Shown one piece after another: positions 62,046 through 64,000 of a stretch of 64,000 nucleotides of DNA. This DNA is from Hufsiella arboris (GTDB taxonomy: Bacteria; Bacteroidota; Bacteroidia; Sphingobacteriales; Sphingobacteriaceae), in NCBI RefSeq assembly GCF_009834875.1, contig NZ_WVHT01000004.1, forward strand, positions 372,001 through 436,000. Reading direction: 5' to 3'. The notes under the pieces are model-generated. The model ran no database searches. It was not told the DNA's origin and was given only the letters and a program-made list of their open reading frames with translations. Position 1 is the first letter of the stretch. Each line of letters opens with the position of its first letter. The translations under genes were made by a program, and so were the position numbers.

Positions 62046-64000
62046 TTACAATCGTCTGGATAGATCCTTAAACAAACCCGCCCCTTTCCAAAGCTCTTTA
62101 TTCCCTACCACATACACCACCTCTTTAGCCCTAGTTACCGCAACATTCAGTAAATTCGGCCTTCCTCCAGCCCAAGCCCTGGCGCCATTTTGTTGCGTCA
62201 TTTGCGCTCCAAGAACAAAAACTACCGCTTCAGCCTCGCGCCCTTGCACTGTATGCACCGTTCCGATTCGCTCGTAAGGCCATTTAAATGGTTCGTCAAC
62301 CCAGGAATCTAATATTCGGCTGTCAATCAAAAGCCTGCGCAAATTATCCGCAACAATAACAAAAGGGGTAATAATGTATATATTCGGGTAGATTGATGCT
62401 GCTTTTAGTCTTTTAAGAACATCTATAACAATTTCACCTTCTTCAGGGCACCACTTATCTACTGCCTGTCCCTGGACATCAATCCATCTGGAAGGACCTA
62501 ATAAATCTCTTATCTTAGATTGGGCGCGCTGTTTCGCAGGTACCATTAGATTACTATATGCAACTGCATTGGAGATACTAAACATTGGCTCATCGCACCG
62601 GCGATGTACTAGCAAGGGAACTCCTACTGCGCGGCTCCCTCCGTTAGTTTCAAATTCTGCAAAATATTGGGTAACGCTGTCAGCCAATGTTTGTACAGAC
62701 GCTTCGGGGGCATTATACTTATCTGGGTCGGCGCCGAAGTGTTTGCAAATTCTCTTGGTCATCGTATCGGGCAAGGTCACTACTGGTTCGATTTGAATAG
62801 GATCTCCAACAACTATCGCACGCTTCGTTCGCATTAACAGACCAACTGCTGCTTGCGGTAATGCTTGCCCCGCCTCATCAATTAACGACCAACCCAGGCT
62901 GCCAGGAGGTAAATCCTCCATCATACGTCGCACAGAAGCAAACGTCGTAGAGACGCTCGGCACCACTAAAAACAAAGAAGACCACAGATCCGGAAGAAGC
63001 GATAACTTTTCCTTCTCATCGAATCTTAAGCCTCCGAGTAGCTGCGTAAAGACATTAAGGTTGTTTCTAAGTGGTTTTGCGGCAGCAGCTATAAATGCCT
63101 TGTGAAGCTTAATGGCCTTTATAAAAACATTGTCTCTCAAACTTTGAATACTATTGTCAAACCAAGGCGATGTTATATGTATTTGCTGTCTCTCTTGAGC
63201 AAAGAAACCTGTATCAATCAGGTGGCTTTTCAATCTCAGTCTAGCCTGCTCAACAGTGGTGTTTCTCGCCTTAAATAATTGATAAGTCTTTTGATAATTT
63301 TGAGCAAGTCTACCACGCGATTCCTGCCGATTTTTATATTTTTCCTCTGATGTATGTACCTGGGATTTAATTCCATTGAACTCCTTTCTTGCCAGCTTTA
63401 GTACCAGCAGATGAGTGTCGTATTCCTCCTTCCAATCTTGGTATTTTTTTGAGTTGAAAAGTCTCGAGAAAAAACTCGGACGTCTTTGAAGTAATTCTTT
63501 ACCTACAGCTTCTGTCGCCTTTAATTTTCTATCTAAAACATCACGGACTTCCAATAGCTTATTTAATTCTTTCAGCACTTCTGTTTCACTTACAACAGCC
63601 ACATCTAATGCTTCCTTTGCTTCTCTCTCAGCTTTGACCAACTTAGGTAAGGCCAAGACAGCCTCTCGGATGCTGTTAATTTGTTCGATTGAAGCCTTAC
63701 TTTCCTCTACTGCTATTTGAAATTCATTTCTGGCGCTGTTCCAGTTGCTAATTGCTTGAACATGACTACTTGGCGCATTTTCTTCAATCACAATTCGCGG
63801 CTTTCTTGTTCCTGTAACCTTCCCCGTTTCAGGATCAATAACATCGATAAGTTGTGGTGTTCCATTGGCTTCGCCAAGGTATCTTGCTAACCCAGTATCT
63901 TCATCCCACCAAAAAGCTTGTTTGAAGCGAAAGCGATTACCGGCATTTCCTAAGACTGCTGCTATCAAACCCCAACTATCTCTCTCAAGCAGATTATCTG
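62046..64000 (-). CDS. SF1 (Upf1-like) helicase/ATPase, C-terminal part (5' cut by window)
   Basis: The frame stays open to the window's right edge (reading NLLERDSWGLIAAVLGNAGN), so the protein begins beyond it; Walker A is not in view. About 650 residues are present. A ~190-residue coiled-coil-rich insert (VEESKASIEQINSIREAV ... KNRQESRGRLAQNYQKTY) precedes motif II LIDEAGQALPQA (~373), motif III VVGDPIQIEPV (~395), IYIITPFVIVADNLRR, motif V TVHTVQGREAE (~585) and motif VI LNVAVTRAKE (~621). This resembles the large Upf1-like ATPases often found in defence islands; no defence partner lies in the window, so that is only suggestive. Confidence 0.88.
   Translation of the reverse strand, partial: DNLLERDSWGLIAAVLGNAGNRFRFKQAFWWDEDTGLARYLGEANGTPQLIDVIDPETGKVTGTRKPRIVIEENAPSSHVQAISNWNSARNEFQIAVEESKASIEQINSIREAVLALPKLVKAEREAKEALDVAVVSETEVLKELNKLLEVRDVLDRKLKATEAVGKELLQRRPSFFSRLFNSKKYQDWKEEYDTHLLVLKLARKEFNGIKSQVHTSEEKYKNRQESRGRLAQNYQKTYQLFKARNTTVEQARLRLKSHLIDTGFFAQERQQIHITSPWFDNSIQSLRDNVFIKAIKLHKAFIAAAAKPLRNNLNVFTQLLGGLRFDEKEKLSLLPDLWSSLFLVVPSVSTTFASVRRMMEDLPPGSLGWSLIDEAGQALPQAAVGLLMRTKRAIVVGDPIQIEPVVTLPDTMTKRICKHFGADPDKYNAPEASVQTLADSVTQYFAEFETNGGSRAVGVPLLVHRRCDEPMFSISNAVAYSNLMVPAKQRAQSKIRDLLGPSRWIDVQGQAVDKWCPEEGEIVIDVLKRLKAASIYPNIYIITPFVIVADNLRRLLIDSRILDSWVDEPFKWPYERIGTVHTVQGREAEAVVFVLGAQMTQQNGARAWAGGRPNLLNVAVTRAKEVVYVVGNKELWKGAGLFKDLSRRL

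Overview
The window looks like a chromosome segment of a Bacteroidota bacterium, most likely Sphingobacteriaceae (Mucilaginibacter/Pedobacter-like). The signs are: arrays of ~800-residue FtsX/MacB-type permeases, a PorP/SprF protein next to a giant secreted protein with a CHU_C-type C-terminus (type IX secretion), a CarboxypepD_reg-like protein, few Shine-Dalgarno sites, a promoter of the Bacteroidota -33 TTTG / -7 TAnnTTTG type, and many short palindromic repeats between genes. I saw no rRNA, tRNA, phage, IS transposase or CRISPR array.

1-17.7 kb: an export cluster. Six paralogous FtsX-type permeases (the first cut by the window edge) are followed by a fused ABC exporter, one LolD/MacB-type ATPase and a TolC-like outer-membrane protein. 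Two transcription units here each begin with the same arrangement: a ~39-bp double-dyad element and, exactly 89 bp downstream (start to start), a sigma-54 -24/-12 promoter. This is the best evidence for a coordinated, enhancer-activated regulon.

17.7-33 kb: a small wHTH-like membrane protein, signal peptidase I, a four-gene GntR-regulated ABC operon with a palindromic operator overlapping its promoter, a divergent DMT exporter/CGNR regulator pair, and a trehalose-from-glycogen operon (universal stress protein, TreX, TreZ and a TreY-MalQ fusion) with overlapping or coupled genes.

33-43 kb: M1 aminopeptidase with HupE and a DUF6702-like protein, then a probable type IX surface module (CHU_C adhesin, PorP/SprF, CarboxypepD_reg-like protein).

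43-64 kb: accessory-looking DNA. Isolated genes (Bor-like lipoprotein, FAD-linked sugar-lactone oxidase, DUF72, FAD oxidoreductase, HopJ, SDR plus AraC regulator, lipoproteins, YcxB- and Yip1-like membrane proteins, an SF1 helicase running off the right edge) are separated by long stretches filled with several repeat families. The most striking locus is 55.97-57.38 kb: a GIY-YIG nuclease gene with intact catalytic residues embedded between five and five copies of a ~122-bp tandem unit. Each unit carries an inverted pair of a REP-like sequence. A related repeat subfamily occurs at 43.3-43.7 and 45.9-46.3 kb. A 49-residue secreted-peptide gene and a truncated relative lie beside this array.
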